Shown here one piece after another: positions 52,193 to 60,767 of a DNA stretch of 64,000 nt (position 1 is the stretch's first letter; the number at the start of each line of letters is the position of its first letter). Where the stretch lies: the NCBI GenBank assembly GCA_947503365.1, contig CANNDT010000008.1:1-64000 (forward strand). Reading direction: 5' to 3'. Made by a program: the position numbers and the translations under genes. Below the pieces are notes generated by a model. That model made no database searches. It worked only from the letters and a program-made list of their open reading frames with translations, and was not told the DNA's origin. This DNA comes from CANNDT01 sp945876205 (GTDB lineage Bacteria > Acidobacteriota > Vicinamibacteria > Vicinamibacterales > UBA2999).

Positions 52193-53335
52193 TTACACGA
52201 GCGGTGGACCGGGAATCCACGACACCGCAGGATAGCTCTGCGACAGGCGTCGCGCGATTCGCTCGGCAGCGCCGCCGGCAATACCGACGAACACGGCGCT
52301 ACCGTCGGGCACTTCGTCTGGACTGAGGACGGTGCGTTCAAAGAAACGCTCGCCATGACGATGAATGTCCTCGTCGACGAAGAAGTCCATCGCGCGATCG
52401 ACTTCCTGCGCCAGCCAGGTCGCGGCGATCGAGCTGCCGAACAGCCCGAACTTCCTGCCTGCGGCGCGGCCGCGAACCGCACGTGCTGCCTCGCGCGTCG
52501 CCCGCAACCAGTCGAGCGCCGAGGCGGCAGCATCACCGCGCATCGCGGGAACGGCGGCCGGCCCGTGGCCTTTCCTGGCAACCACGCTGATTTCCTTGGA
52601 CACCCACTCTTCGCTCAGCGTCGTAATCCGGAACCCGGCGCTCTCGAGCAAGGCGGCAAGCGACGCCACCGTGAAATGGGTCGCGTGATCGGCAATGAGC
52701 AGGTCGACCGGGTTGCGCGCCGCGTCCGGCACCTCGACGAACAGCGTGCCCTCGTGCTCCAGTTTCGCGGCGACGGCTCGCAGGAACTCTGACGGGTTGG
52801 CGATGTGCTCGAGCACGTGCACGAGCGAGATCAGCCCGAAACATCCCGGAGTCTCTGCCAGGCCGCAGGTGTATAGCGCTTCGACACCGGGAATGGCTTC
52901 GACCGTCGCCCTGTTCGTCTCCGAAAGCTCGGTCCCAGCCAGCAGCCAGCCGGGGAGGGCGCTGGAGAATGCGCCAAGGAATGCGCCGTTTCCGCAGCCG
53001 ATATCCAGCAAGCGCCCTGTCGCCGGCAAGTCGACGTGCGCGACGATCTGTGAGACCAGCCGGTCGGAGCGCGACATCAGCTGCGCCGCCTCGCCGACAA
53101 ACACCGCCTGCTCCGCCCCGGACGCCTGAAAGTAGATCGTGTAGTCCTGGTAAATGCGCGCGATATCGGCGCGCCATTGGTCGTTGATGATCTTCTGCAT
53201 CGCCCCGCAACGCGAGCACACGCCGAGCTGCCCGCCAGCCGGCCATGGCTTGCAGTCGGAGGTCACGCGCGGGAAGGATGCGTATCCTGCCAGCTCGCGC
53301 ACGTCGCCGTTGGTACACACGTGGCAGGTGAACAT
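52193..53335 (-). CDS. zinc-binding C-methyltransferase (TylC3/NovU-type)
   Basis: 380 aa started at ATG 53335. Three parts match sugar C-methyltransferases: an N-terminal zinc site (CHVC at 4-7 and CSRCG near 40), a SAM domain (LLDIGCGNGAFLGAF, SLVHVLEHIANPSEFL, FVEVPDAARNPVDLL), and a C-terminal Rossmann-like domain (RKFGLFGSSIAATWLAQEV, AVFVGIAGGAAERIARRL). Known members methylate carbon 3 of a 4-keto-deoxy sugar nucleotide. The HATHFTVASLAALLESAGF block supports the family. A branched-chain sugar is therefore likely in this glycan. Thirty nt separate it from the divergent membrane protein gene. Confidence 0.85.
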   Translation of the reverse strand: MFTCHVCTNGDVRELAGYASFPRVTSDCKPWPAGGQLGVCSRCGAMQKIINDQWRADIARIYQDYTIYFQASGAEQAVFVGEAAQLMSRSDRLVSQIVAHVDLPATGRLLDIGCGNGAFLGAFSSALPGWLLAGTELSETNRATVEAIPGVEALYTCGLAETPGCFGLISLVHVLEHIANPSEFLRAVAAKLEHEGTLFVEVPDAARNPVDLLIADHATHFTVASLAALLESAGFRITTLSEEWVSKEISVVARKGHGPAAVPAMRGDAAASALDWLRATREAARAVRGRAAGRKFGLFGSSIAATWLAQEVDRAMDFFVDEDIHRHGERFFERTVLSPDEVPDGSAVFVGIAGGAAERIARRLSQSYPAVSWIPGPPLV

Positions 53336-53365
53336 GTGATGCGGGAAGGACAATGGTACCATTCC

Positions 53366-54928
53366 GTGCCCGTGCGCAACCGATTAGGCACCCTCCTCCT
53401 TCCCGCGTTCCTCGTCGTCTACTCCGCGTTCTTTCTGGGCACGGTCGACGGCCGGCTTGACGGCGACGACCATTTCGCGCTCTCGCACGCGGCGGCCCTG
53501 CTCGCCGGCGACCGGTTGAACGTCGACTTATTCGACCCAGGCGTGCCGCTCCAGGTGGCGATTTCGTACATCGGCCAGGTGGCAACGGGCTCCAGACCGA
53601 TCGCCGAAGTGATGATCGCGCTCGCCATCCGCATCATCGGCTTGATCGCCGTGTACGCGGTCACCAGGAGGCTCGTTCACAACCGGGTCGCCGGCGTGGT
53701 CGTGGCGATGGTTGTTGCGGTGTGGTTGATGGATCAGGCCGTCTACGGCGCCGAGAAGGTCGCCCTCTACCCGATCGCCATCCTCGCGGCGTGGAGATAT
53801 CTCGAAGGGCGGCTGTCTCCGTACCTGCTCGCGGTGGTCATCGCTGTCGCGACCCTGTTTCGTCATGATCATGGTTTTTACGTGGCGCTCTGCATGGGAC
53901 TGGCCGTCCTCGCGGGGCCGCGACCGCGCCAGGACATGGTGAAGGTTGTGGCCGGGACCCTGGTGCTGCTGGGTCCGTGGTTGCTCTGGATCCAGGGCAC
54001 CGAGGGCATCCCGTCGTACCTCGTCAGCCGAATCGACTTCGCCCAGGACAACGGCCTTGGGCGAGACCGGCCGTTCGGGTTGAAGGCGCCGTTTTTCACC
54101 AACGAGAATGCCGCGCCGTGGCTGTGGCACGTCGCATTGTTCACGACGATTGCCGCGCTGGTCACGAGCATCCGCCGCCGTTCAATCCCGGTCATGGTGC
54201 TTGCGGGAATGTCCGTGGTCACGGCTGCGGGACTGATGAGAAAGACCGGCCAGGTCGGCGAGGTCGCGGCGGTGTGGGTGCCGCTGTTCGCGTGGCTGAT
54301 CTGGAACTGGCGCTGGTACGGCAAGGTCGCGCTGGCGATTGTCGGCGTGATTTCAATCGCCGCGTTCCTGACGGTGACCGACGCCGTCAACGAGCTGTCC
54401 CAGATTGCGAAGGAAGGCGGCGGGCTTGCGCGTCGAGTGCCAAGCGCCCTGGCATTTCACATGACCACTCCGGCCATCAACGCCTACGCACCGGACGACC
54501 CCGAAGAGACCTCAGACAGTCGCCTGGTCATCCGATACGTGCACCAGTGTCTTCGTCCCTCGGACCGGATCTGGGAAACGGCGATGTGGTTTCCCGTCAC
54601 CTACTACGCCGAGCGTCGCCCGGTGTGGCATCTCCACTGGGATCACGGGTTGAAGCACGACGAGGCGTCGGAGCAGCAGTTTCTCGAGTGGATCACGCAC
54701 GAGCAGGCGCCTGTGATGATCACCCACTCAGGCGACGACCTCTTCTATGCGTTCAGGGAATACCCGCGTGTTCGCGAGTACGTCATGAAGAACTACCGCG
54801 AGATCACGTCGGCGCGATTCGCGGAATATCGCAAGCAGGACGGCGACAGGATGCGCCTGCTCGCAGACATGCGCCGCACGCCTACCGGCCGGTTCGAGCC
54901 GCTCGACCTGCCGTGCTTTGCGGAATAG
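53366..54928 (+). CDS. polytopic membrane protein, candidate GT-C glycosyltransferase
   Basis: About 520 aa if started at GTG 53366; an ATG at 53339 would leave only 3 bp to the divergent gene. After LLLPAFLVVYSAFFL comes DGRLDGDDHFALSHAAALLA, an acidic pair in the first periplasmic loop as in GT-C enzymes (GT39/GT83 type). Around ten further hydrophobic segments follow (for example IAEVMIALAIRIIGLIAVYA, AGVVVAMVVAVWL, AALVTSIRR...). The last 150 residues are soluble, with YYAERRPVWHLHWDHG. Lipid-linked sugar donors would be used on the outer face of the inner membrane. Its TAG stop is part of the REP at 54926. Function inferred only. Confidence 0.6.
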   Translation: MPVRNRLGTLLLPAFLVVYSAFFLGTVDGRLDGDDHFALSHAAALLAGDRLNVDLFDPGVPLQVAISYIGQVATGSRPIAEVMIALAIRIIGLIAVYAVTRRLVHNRVAGVVVAMVVAVWLMDQAVYGAEKVALYPIAILAAWRYLEGRLSPYLLAVVIAVATLFRHDHGFYVALCMGLAVLAGPRPRQDMVKVVAGTLVLLGPWLLWIQGTEGIPSYLVSRIDFAQDNGLGRDRPFGLKAPFFTNENAAPWLWHVALFTTIAALVTSIRRRSIPVMVLAGMSVVTAAGLMRKTGQVGEVAAVWVPLFAWLIWNWRWYGKVALAIVGVISIAAFLTVTDAVNELSQIAKEGGGLARRVPSALAFHMTTPAINAYAPDDPEETSDSRLVIRYVHQCLRPSDRIWETAMWFPVTYYAERRPVWHLHWDHGLKHDEASEQQFLEWITHEQAPVMITHSGDDLFYAFREYPRVREYVMKNYREITSARFAEYRKQDGDRMRLLADMRRTPTGRFEPLDLPCFAE

Positions 54929-54970
54929 ACGCGCAGGCTAAAGCCTGCGCGCTACAAGCCCGCGCGCTAC
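54926..54970 (-). repeat. GTAG-type REP element between convergent genes (copy 3)
   Basis: On the minus strand GTAG (54954-54951) precedes the hairpin CGCGCAGGCT-TT-AGCCTGCGCG (54951-54930), and a second truncated GTAGCGCGCGGGCT (54970-54957) precedes that. The TAG stop of the plus-strand gene (54926-54928) and the TAG stop of the minus-strand gene (54969-54967) both fall within the element or its edge. It may act as a two-way 3' boundary; there is no T-tract. Confidence 0.8.
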
Positions 54971-55884
54971 GCGCTCGCATCCCACCGCGCAAGACCGACG
55001 CCGGTGCGACCGTAATCGTTGCCGTTGTAGAGCAGGTAGCGGGTGCCGCGGTGATCGAACACACAGGGATACTCGACCGAGTCGCTGTCCCATCCTTGGG
55101 TTGACGGCATCAACCCGGCCGCTGCGTCTCGCCTCTGCCAGGTGATGCCGTCCGCTGATTCCGCATACCCGATCGTGTAGCGATCGCCTCGGACCGCGAA
55201 CCACATCCGGTAACCGTCGGCATCTTTGACGACCCAGGGCCGCGCAAACGCGTACTCGCGTGCGTCCGCATAGTCGATGCACACGCGGCCATCACGCCGC
55301 CACTCCCGACCATCGTCCGACTCCGCGTATCGGATGTTGTAGCGATGACGCGGGTCGCCGGAGGGCGAAGCGATCCAGTCAGACCCCGAGACGTACCACA
55401 TCCGCCAGCGCCGATCTTCCACTGCGACAAATGGCGATGCCGTCAGAAAAGGATCCACCGCCTGGCGGTCGAGGAGCGGCGCAGCTGATAACCGTTTGAA
55501 GGCGCCATTGCCCCGGCTCACCGCGATGCCGGCCATCAGATAGAACGGCACGGTCACGCCGAGGCTCCACCCCGTGTAGAACAGGAATCTGGTGTCTCCC
55601 TGGCGTACGAGGCTCGATGTCACGACGCCCGAATCGTCGAACGCGCCCAGCGGCCCGAGATCGAGGACGGGATCGGGTTCAAGCGGTGTCAGTGCCGGAG
55701 GATCGACGGTCAGTTGCGTGCGCCCGATGCGGGCGCGGCCGCGATCATCGCGCAGGCTCAGATACAGATTCCAGACGCCGTCTCGCACCGGCTCCGCGAC
55801 CGGCAGCGCAGCATGGGTCGCGGCCCACGGCGCGCGCGACGTATCGAGATCGAGCTTGCCGATCCTCCTCCACCCGCCTTTCAC
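54967..55884 (-). CDS. five-bladed beta-propeller protein, GH43/GH32-like
   Basis: 305 aa started at GTG 55884. It repeats the pattern W(R)MWYVSGSD, YRMWFAVRGDRYTIGYAESADG, RYNIRYAESDDGREW and YLLYNGNDYG, the (W/Y)xMW(Y/F).G... blade signature of GH43/GH62/GH130-like propellers. Acidic residues that could be catalytic (GAFDDSGVVTSSL, DSDSVEYPCVFD) are present. No signal peptide is seen, so it seems cytoplasmic. It may modify or sense a sugar rather than degrade a polymer. It is divergent from the PhyH gene by 39 nt, and its TAG stop lies in the REP. Confidence 0.7.
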   Translation of the reverse strand: MKGGWRRIGKLDLDTSRAPWAATHAALPVAEPVRDGVWNLYLSLRDDRGRARIGRTQLTVDPPALTPLEPDPVLDLGPLGAFDDSGVVTSSLVRQGDTRFLFYTGWSLGVTVPFYLMAGIAVSRGNGAFKRLSAAPLLDRQAVDPFLTASPFVAVEDRRWRMWYVSGSDWIASPSGDPRHRYNIRYAESDDGREWRRDGRVCIDYADAREYAFARPWVVKDADGYRMWFAVRGDRYTIGYAESADGITWQRRDAAAGLMPSTQGWDSDSVEYPCVFDHRGTRYLLYNGNDYGRTGVGLARWDASA

Positions 55885-55923
55885 AGCTCCACCACGCGCG
55901 AATGAGATTACCCTATTGCTCGA

Positions 55924-56748
55924 ATGGGTGAGACTCCAACACAGTCAGATTACGGCGTGCTCGAGCGCGATCAGGTCGAGGGGACGCTGGGGGTACACGC
56001 GGAGCGCATTCGCCTCGCGGGCTATTCCATCATCGAGAACGCATTCACTCCAGAAGAGATTGCCCGCTTCGGCGAGCGTCTCGACGTCGTCCTTGCACAG
56101 CAGGCTGAAGAATTCGGAGGCGCCGATCGAATCTCGGCGATTGGCGATACGGGCACGGCCCGCCTTCCTTTGGCGTACGACGACGAATTCCTCAAGCCGG
56201 CGACGCACCCGGCACTCCTCGAGTTGTGCCGTCTCCTGCTGGGGCAGTACATCGTGTTGATGCAGCAGAACGGCGTCAGCAACCCTTCAGTCGACGTGCA
56301 TTCCCAGGCGCGGTATCACCGCGATCTGCCGTACCAGCATTTCACGTCAAGCCGGCCTCTCGCGATCAGCGCACTGTTGTGCCTCGACCCGTTCACCGAA
56401 GCCACAGGAGCGACGACGCTCATTCCGGGGTCGCATCGCATCGAGCGCTTTCCGTCCGATCAGGTTGCGGCGGCGCTCGACGTCAGCGTCGAAGCGAAGG
56501 CAGGCTCGTTCATCGTGTTCGATTCGATGCTCTTCCACCGCGCCGGACGCAATCGATCGGGACGCAACCGCCGCGGTATCAATCACGTGTTCTCGATACC
56601 GCTGATCGGGCAGCAGATATCGATTCCGTCGGCGCTGCAGGGACGATTCTCGGATGATCCGGCGCTCGGGCCGCTGCTTGGTTACGGCGCTGCCGCTGCG
56701 AGTTCCGTGCTGGCGTGGCGCCAGCAGCGGCTCGCGCGCCTCAAATAG
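55924..56748 (+). CDS. phytanoyl-CoA dioxygenase (PhyH) family Fe(II)/2-oxoglutarate oxygenase
   Basis: 274 aa. The double-stranded beta-helix core has ARYHRDLPYQHF with the metal-binding HxD, LLCLDPFTEATGATTLIPGS, SFIVFDSMLFHRAGRNRSG with the distal metal His, and RRGINHVFSIP with the Arg that binds 2-oxoglutarate. Members hydroxylate small molecules or nucleotide-sugar-linked groups. In this setting it may hydroxylate a glycan building block. The leader up to residue 30 is unremarkable. Its TAG stop abuts the REP at 56746 in the same way as in the gene ending at 54928. Confidence 0.85.
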   Translation: MGETPTQSDYGVLERDQVEGTLGVHAERIRLAGYSIIENAFTPEEIARFGERLDVVLAQQAEEFGGADRISAIGDTGTARLPLAYDDEFLKPATHPALLELCRLLLGQYIVLMQQNGVSNPSVDVHSQARYHRDLPYQHFTSSRPLAISALLCLDPFTEATGATTLIPGSHRIERFPSDQVAAALDVSVEAKAGSFIVFDSMLFHRAGRNRSGRNRRGINHVFSIPLIGQQISIPSALQGRFSDDPALGPLLGYGAAAASSVLAWRQQRLARLK

Positions 56749-56778
56749 ACGCGTGGCCTGAAGGCCACGCGCTACAGC
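56746..56778 (-). repeat. GTAG-type REP element (copy 4)
   Basis: On the minus strand CTGTAG (56776-56771) precedes the hairpin CGCGTGGCCT-TC-AGGCCACGCG (56771-56750), a different stem sequence from copies 2 and 6 but the same layout. Its outer edge reads CTA on this strand, which is the TAG stop of the PhyH gene. Confidence 0.8.
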
Positions 56779-56780
56779 CG

Positions 56781-56915
56781 ATTGGCCTGCCGCCTGTAGC
56801 GCGCACCCTTCACCACACAGGCGATTGGCCTGCCGCCCGTAGCGCGCACCCTTCACCACACAGGCGATTGGCCTGCCGCCTGTAGCGCGCACCCTTCAGG
56901 GTGCGCGACATACCT
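56781..56915. repeat. 43-bp tandem array built from REP units
   Basis: The unit starting ATTGGCCTGCCGCC is repeated with a period of 43 bp at 56781, 56824 and (partly) 56867. Each unit contains a plus-strand GTAGCGCGCACCCTTCA half-REP; the third runs into a complete hairpin ACCCTTCAGGGTGCGCG and then another half hairpin. Only two full units and a fragment exist, which differ at 1-2 positions, so this is a young slippage array between convergent genes. Confidence 0.8.
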
Positions 56916-58163
56916 TCAGGGTGCGCGGTGCACCAGATCGTCGAGTAATGCGCGTTCCCGTGCATGCAGCACGATGAACGACGCCGCGTCGACGCGTGAG
57001 AACGTGCGTCGCGCGAACTCCAGGTGCTGCTCGAAGAAGGTGGCTTCCGAGTAGAACGTCACCGATGGCACGCCGCAGAGCGGCGCGAGGTACGAAAAGC
57101 CGCCGTACGTCCCCACGAACGCACGGGCTCCCTTGATGACCGCTGTCTGGACGGCGAGATTGTTTTCGGGGGTCAGCAGGTGAGCGACCGACCGAACCGA
57201 CGCCGCGTCTGGCGTCGCGTCAACGTGATCGTCCACCGCGAAGGGCGTCGTCAGCAGCACGACGGGAAGCCGAGCCGATAGCGAACGCACCACATCGGTC
57301 ACCAGCGCGCGGTTTCCCGGGTTGTCGGGGAAGCACTGGCTGAAATAGAAGCGCACTGCCACATATTCGGCCGGGAGATCGAGCGTGACGTCGAGCTCCG
57401 GCGCAGCCGACAGCCGTGCAGGCTCGACGTACTCGAACAGCCGGCGGAGCGGCAGCGCGTCTTTCCAGTACGGATACAGCAGGTTGTACATCAGCGACGG
57501 ATGCACCAGCACCGGCCGAACGCCGAGCGCTCGTGAGGCATGGCGAAGCAGCCGGCGGTCGAACGCTCCGACGCTGCGCTGCTTTCGCGTTTCGCGATCT
57601 GTGTGGGCGCGGAACTCGGCCGGATCGACCACGGCGAAGATGTCCTCGTAGCCCGTGGCAATCCCGTCGTACCACGCCGCCACGCCGCCGCGCGAGATGA
57701 CCGACATCGGCAGCTCGGGCACGCGCGACTTCAGTTTCCGGAGAAACGGGATCCAGTACAGGAGCTCGAAGCCAATCTCCCCCGTCCATGGACCGGCCAG
57801 CAATGGACGTCCGGTCCGTCTGGCGCGATCGATCAGCCGCTGAAGCGCCTGCTCGTGGACGGACTGCTGGTCGAAAAACTCGGCCTGTCGCAGCGCCTTG
57901 TTGGTCGCCTGCAACTGGCTCAGGACGGCGCGCCGCAGCTCGCTCAGACCTTTTCTCGCCTGCGTCAGATCGCGGCGCGCCAGGCCGTCGATCCGATCGC
58001 GCAGCTGCGCCAGCTCCGTCGCATGCCGCGACGAAAGCTCCTCGAGCTTGCCGATCTCTTCGACGCGGGATGTGATCCGCCCGAGCATCCGCCGCTCCTC
58101 TTCCCAATCAGGGCGAATGAACGGGCGAGCGAGGCGGCCGAGATATCGGAGGAGACGTTGCAA
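56916..58163 (-). CDS. family A protein, probable GT-B glycosyltransferase (copy 5)
   Basis: 415 aa from TTG 58163. An N-terminal coiled-coil region (35-115, with RVEEIGKLEELSSRHATELA) precedes the core: GPWTGEIGFELLYW at 124, SRGGVAAWY, VHPSLMYNLLYPYW, VAVRFYFSQCFPDNPGNR, VVLLTTPFAVDDH, GTYGGFSYLAP. In place of the usual TG(L/T)xxDDH the block reads TTPFAVDDH. It is outside the main unit and divergent from a family B gene, so A and B again occur side by side. The last codons and the TGA (56918-56916) come from REP sequence. Confidence 0.8.
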   Translation of the reverse strand: MQRLLRYLGRLARPFIRPDWEEERRMLGRITSRVEEIGKLEELSSRHATELAQLRDRIDGLARRDLTQARKGLSELRRAVLSQLQATNKALRQAEFFDQQSVHEQALQRLIDRARRTGRPLLAGPWTGEIGFELLYWIPFLRKLKSRVPELPMSVISRGGVAAWYDGIATGYEDIFAVVDPAEFRAHTDRETRKQRSVGAFDRRLLRHASRALGVRPVLVHPSLMYNLLYPYWKDALPLRRLFEYVEPARLSAAPELDVTLDLPAEYVAVRFYFSQCFPDNPGNRALVTDVVRSLSARLPVVLLTTPFAVDDHVDATPDAASVRSVAHLLTPENNLAVQTAVIKGARAFVGTYGGFSYLAPLCGVPSVTFYSEATFFEQHLEFARRTFSRVDAASFIVLHARERALLDDLVHRAP

Positions 58164-58193
58164 GGAATCACGCGATGCTATGCTTGAACGCGC

Positions 58194-59657
58194 ATGCCGT
58201 CAATGGAGGCGCAGGACGACGCGCAGGTGCGGCTGCGCATCCTGTTCTTCGTACACCAACTCGGAAAGACGCGTCATTTCGACGGAGTACTCGAGCGCCT
58301 GACGAAGCGCGGCCACAGCGTGACGCTCGCCGTGGCCGGCAAGAAGGGCGGCTTCAAGAGCTCCAAGACCCTCGGGAATGGACGCCGTGTTGAAGTGGTC
58401 ATCTGTCCCTCGCGGCGGATCGATCGCTGGAAGACACTGGCGCCGAAGATCCGTCTGACCCGCGACTACCTGCGGTTCTTCGAGCCGGCACACGCACATG
58501 CCGCCAAGCTCGCCGCCCGCGCGAGCTCGTATGTGCCGGACTCTGTGCGCAGCTCGGTTGAAGCGCATCCGTGGATGCAGCGCCACGCGCGGATGATTGG
58601 ACGCCTGCTGGCGACCGCCGAGGCGGCGATTCCGCCCGAGCGCTATTTCGAACTGTTCATCAAGTACCACGAGCCCGATCTGGTCCTCGTGACGCCGCTG
58701 GTGGACTTCGGCTCCTACCAAACCGATTACGTCAAGGCGGCTCATCGTCTCGGCATTCCGGTGGGATTTCTGCCGTTCAGCTGGGACAACCTGACGAACC
58801 GCGGACTGATTCGCGTTCAACCGGATCGCGTCCTCGTCTGGAACGAGACCCAGAAGCGTGAAGCGGTCGATCTCCACGGCGTCTCGGAGGACCGCGTCGT
58901 CATCACCGGCGCCGCGCGATTCGATGAATTTTTCGATTTGCGCCCATCCACCACCAGGGAGGAATTTTGCTCGGCCGTGGGCCTCGACCCCGCACGTCCG
59001 CTGCTGTTGTACGGATGCTCGTCGCCCTTCATCGCACCACGCGAAGTCGAATTCGTCAGGCGCTGGATCGACGAGATCAGGCACAGCTCCGACCCCTCGC
59101 TTGCTGGAGCATCGATCCTCGTCCGTCCGCATCCGGTTCACACCGATCAGTGGGAGAACGTCTCGTTCGCCGATCTTCCGAACGTCGCGATCTGGCGGCT
59201 GCCAACATCGATGAACGCCGACCAGGGTTTGTACGATTCGCTGCACCACTCAGCCGCGCTTATCGGACTGAACACGAGCGCGATGCTCGAAGCCTCAATC
59301 GCTGAACGAGCCGTCTGCACGGTCCTGGCTCCGGAGTTCACCGGCGGGCAGGAGCAAACGCTCCACTTTCACTACCTGCGCGAAGAGAATGGCGGGCCCG
59401 TGCGGGTGGCGCGTGACTTCGAGGAACATCGGCAGCACCTCGCCGCGATCGTCCGCGACCCCTCGGCCGCCGAACAGCGGGCCAAGAAATTTGTTCGTAA
59501 GTTCCTGAGACCGCAGGGCCGCACCACGCGAGTCGACCGGATCCTGGTGCGCGAGATCGAACAGTTGGCGCTGGCCGGCAAGCGTCCACGGCGCGTCGCG
59601 CCGGCCTGGCAGTATCCGGTGCGCTGGGCTCTCCGCCTGGTTCCGGGCGCCCGGTGA
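58194..59657 (+). CDS. family B protein, probable GT-B glycosyltransferase (copy 7)
   Basis: 487 aa from ATG 58194. RLRILFFVHQLGKTRHFDGV, PDLVLVTPLVDFGSYQTD, FSWDNLTNRGLIRVQPD, VWNETQKREAVDLHG, TGAARFDEFFDLRPS, VRPHPVHTDQW and GLNTSAMLEASIAERAV. The sixth block differs from the others (GAARFDEFF for GAQxFDxWF) and there is no long basic tail. Upstream are TTGCAA (58158-58163) and TATGCT (58179-58184) with a 15-nt gap, at best a weak promoter. It overlaps the FkbM gene by 4 nt (GTGA). Confidence 0.8.
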   Translation: MPSMEAQDDAQVRLRILFFVHQLGKTRHFDGVLERLTKRGHSVTLAVAGKKGGFKSSKTLGNGRRVEVVICPSRRIDRWKTLAPKIRLTRDYLRFFEPAHAHAAKLAARASSYVPDSVRSSVEAHPWMQRHARMIGRLLATAEAAIPPERYFELFIKYHEPDLVLVTPLVDFGSYQTDYVKAAHRLGIPVGFLPFSWDNLTNRGLIRVQPDRVLVWNETQKREAVDLHGVSEDRVVITGAARFDEFFDLRPSTTREEFCSAVGLDPARPLLLYGCSSPFIAPREVEFVRRWIDEIRHSSDPSLAGASILVRPHPVHTDQWENVSFADLPNVAIWRLPTSMNADQGLYDSLHHSAALIGLNTSAMLEASIAERAVCTVLAPEFTGGQEQTLHFHYLREENGGPVRVARDFEEHRQHLAAIVRDPSAAEQRAKKFVRKFLRPQGRTTRVDRILVREIEQLALAGKRPRRVAPAWQYPVRWALRLVPGAR

Positions 59658-60757
59658 GCTGGCTGCTCCGGCTTCCAGGCCTTCGCCGCTACGGCGCCCG
59701 GCTCTCCCACGCACGGCGCCAGGTGCAGTCGCTTCGCGCGAGGTTGCAGGGACTTCGCAGCCGCATCCGAGACGACCGGGCCCGGCACGCCACACGCATC
59801 CAGGATCACAAGAGCCGCCAACTGACCGCTGATGTCCTCCGCCAGGTCCTTGGCCCGCGTCATCGGGCACTGCTGGCGAGCACCGCGCGAGAGGCGGCGC
59901 TTCTCAGAGACCGTGAATTCAGTCGACACAGTGCGTCGTATGCGGAGGCCGTGCGAGCTGGAACGGACCCGTCCGTCCCAACGCAGTGCGTCAACATCGA
60001 GGGGCTGTCGTGGCGCGTGCCCGTCGACGCGGCCTCGCGTGGCGACCTGTCCGATCGCATTGTGCGCGACCGGTGGCTCCCCTACGAGCACATCCTGGCC
60101 GTGCGCGAGCTCGCCCTCGGCACCGCGATGATCGACGTCGGCGCAAACATCGGCACCACGTCGATTCCTCGCGTCGTGCTTGGCGACTTTGCGTACGTCT
60201 ACGCAGCCGAACCAGATCCCGTGAACTATGCCTGCCTGGTCGACAATGTCACAGCGAATGGCCTGCAAGGATTCGTGATGCCCGACCGCGTGGCGATTGG
60301 CGCGACCGACGGCGAGGCGGTGTTACGCCGGAAGACGCAAATCGGGACGCATCACCTCACCGCCGCAGCCAACAGGCCCACGGACATCACGGTGCCAATG
60401 CGCACGCTTGATTCCTGGACGACGGAGCTCGGCGTTGATCTAGCCGCCGTCACGTTTATCAAGGTGGATACGCAGGGATGGGAATCGCATGTGCTCCGTG
60501 GCGCGGGTCGGCTTCTGGCGCGAAAGCACATCGCATGGCAGATGGAGTTCAGCCCAAGACTCCTCAAGCAGGCGGGATCGTCCTCGTCTGACTTCCTCGA
60601 TCAAGTCGAAGCGCACTTCACGCACTTCATCGACCTCGACGCGCGCACCACACCACGGTCGAGACCAGTATCGGACATACGCGAGGCGCTGGCGTCGCTG
60701 GAACGCCGCGAACGGCGGTACACGGATCTTCTGCTCTACAACGCCGGGACGAACTGA
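59654..60757 (+). CDS. FkbM-family methyltransferase
   Basis: 367 aa starting at GTG 59654. A basic/coiled N-terminal 60 residues (RRQVQSLRARLQGLRSRIRD) lead into the core: MIDVGANIGTTSIPRVVLG (motif I), VYAAEPDPVNYACLVDNV, VPMRTLDSW, and FIKVDTQGWESHVLRGAGRL, the D-x-x-G-x-E motif typical of FkbM. It methylates a hydroxyl of a sugar or glycan. Translationally coupled to family B copy 7. It ends 10 nt from the convergent smpB gene. Confidence 0.87.
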   Translation: MSWLLRLPGLRRYGARLSHARRQVQSLRARLQGLRSRIRDDRARHATRIQDHKSRQLTADVLRQVLGPRHRALLASTAREAALLRDREFSRHSASYAEAVRAGTDPSVPTQCVNIEGLSWRVPVDAASRGDLSDRIVRDRWLPYEHILAVRELALGTAMIDVGANIGTTSIPRVVLGDFAYVYAAEPDPVNYACLVDNVTANGLQGFVMPDRVAIGATDGEAVLRRKTQIGTHHLTAAANRPTDITVPMRTLDSWTTELGVDLAAVTFIKVDTQGWESHVLRGAGRLLARKHIAWQMEFSPRLLKQAGSSSSDFLDQVEAHFTHFIDLDARTTPRSRPVSDIREALASLERRERRYTDLLLYNAGTN

Positions 60758-60767
60758 TTCGAAATCG

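Noticed and set aside
56781..56915. Possible CRISPR array
   Set aside because: The 43-bp units are directly joined without unique spacers, contain REP hairpins and lie without cas genes.
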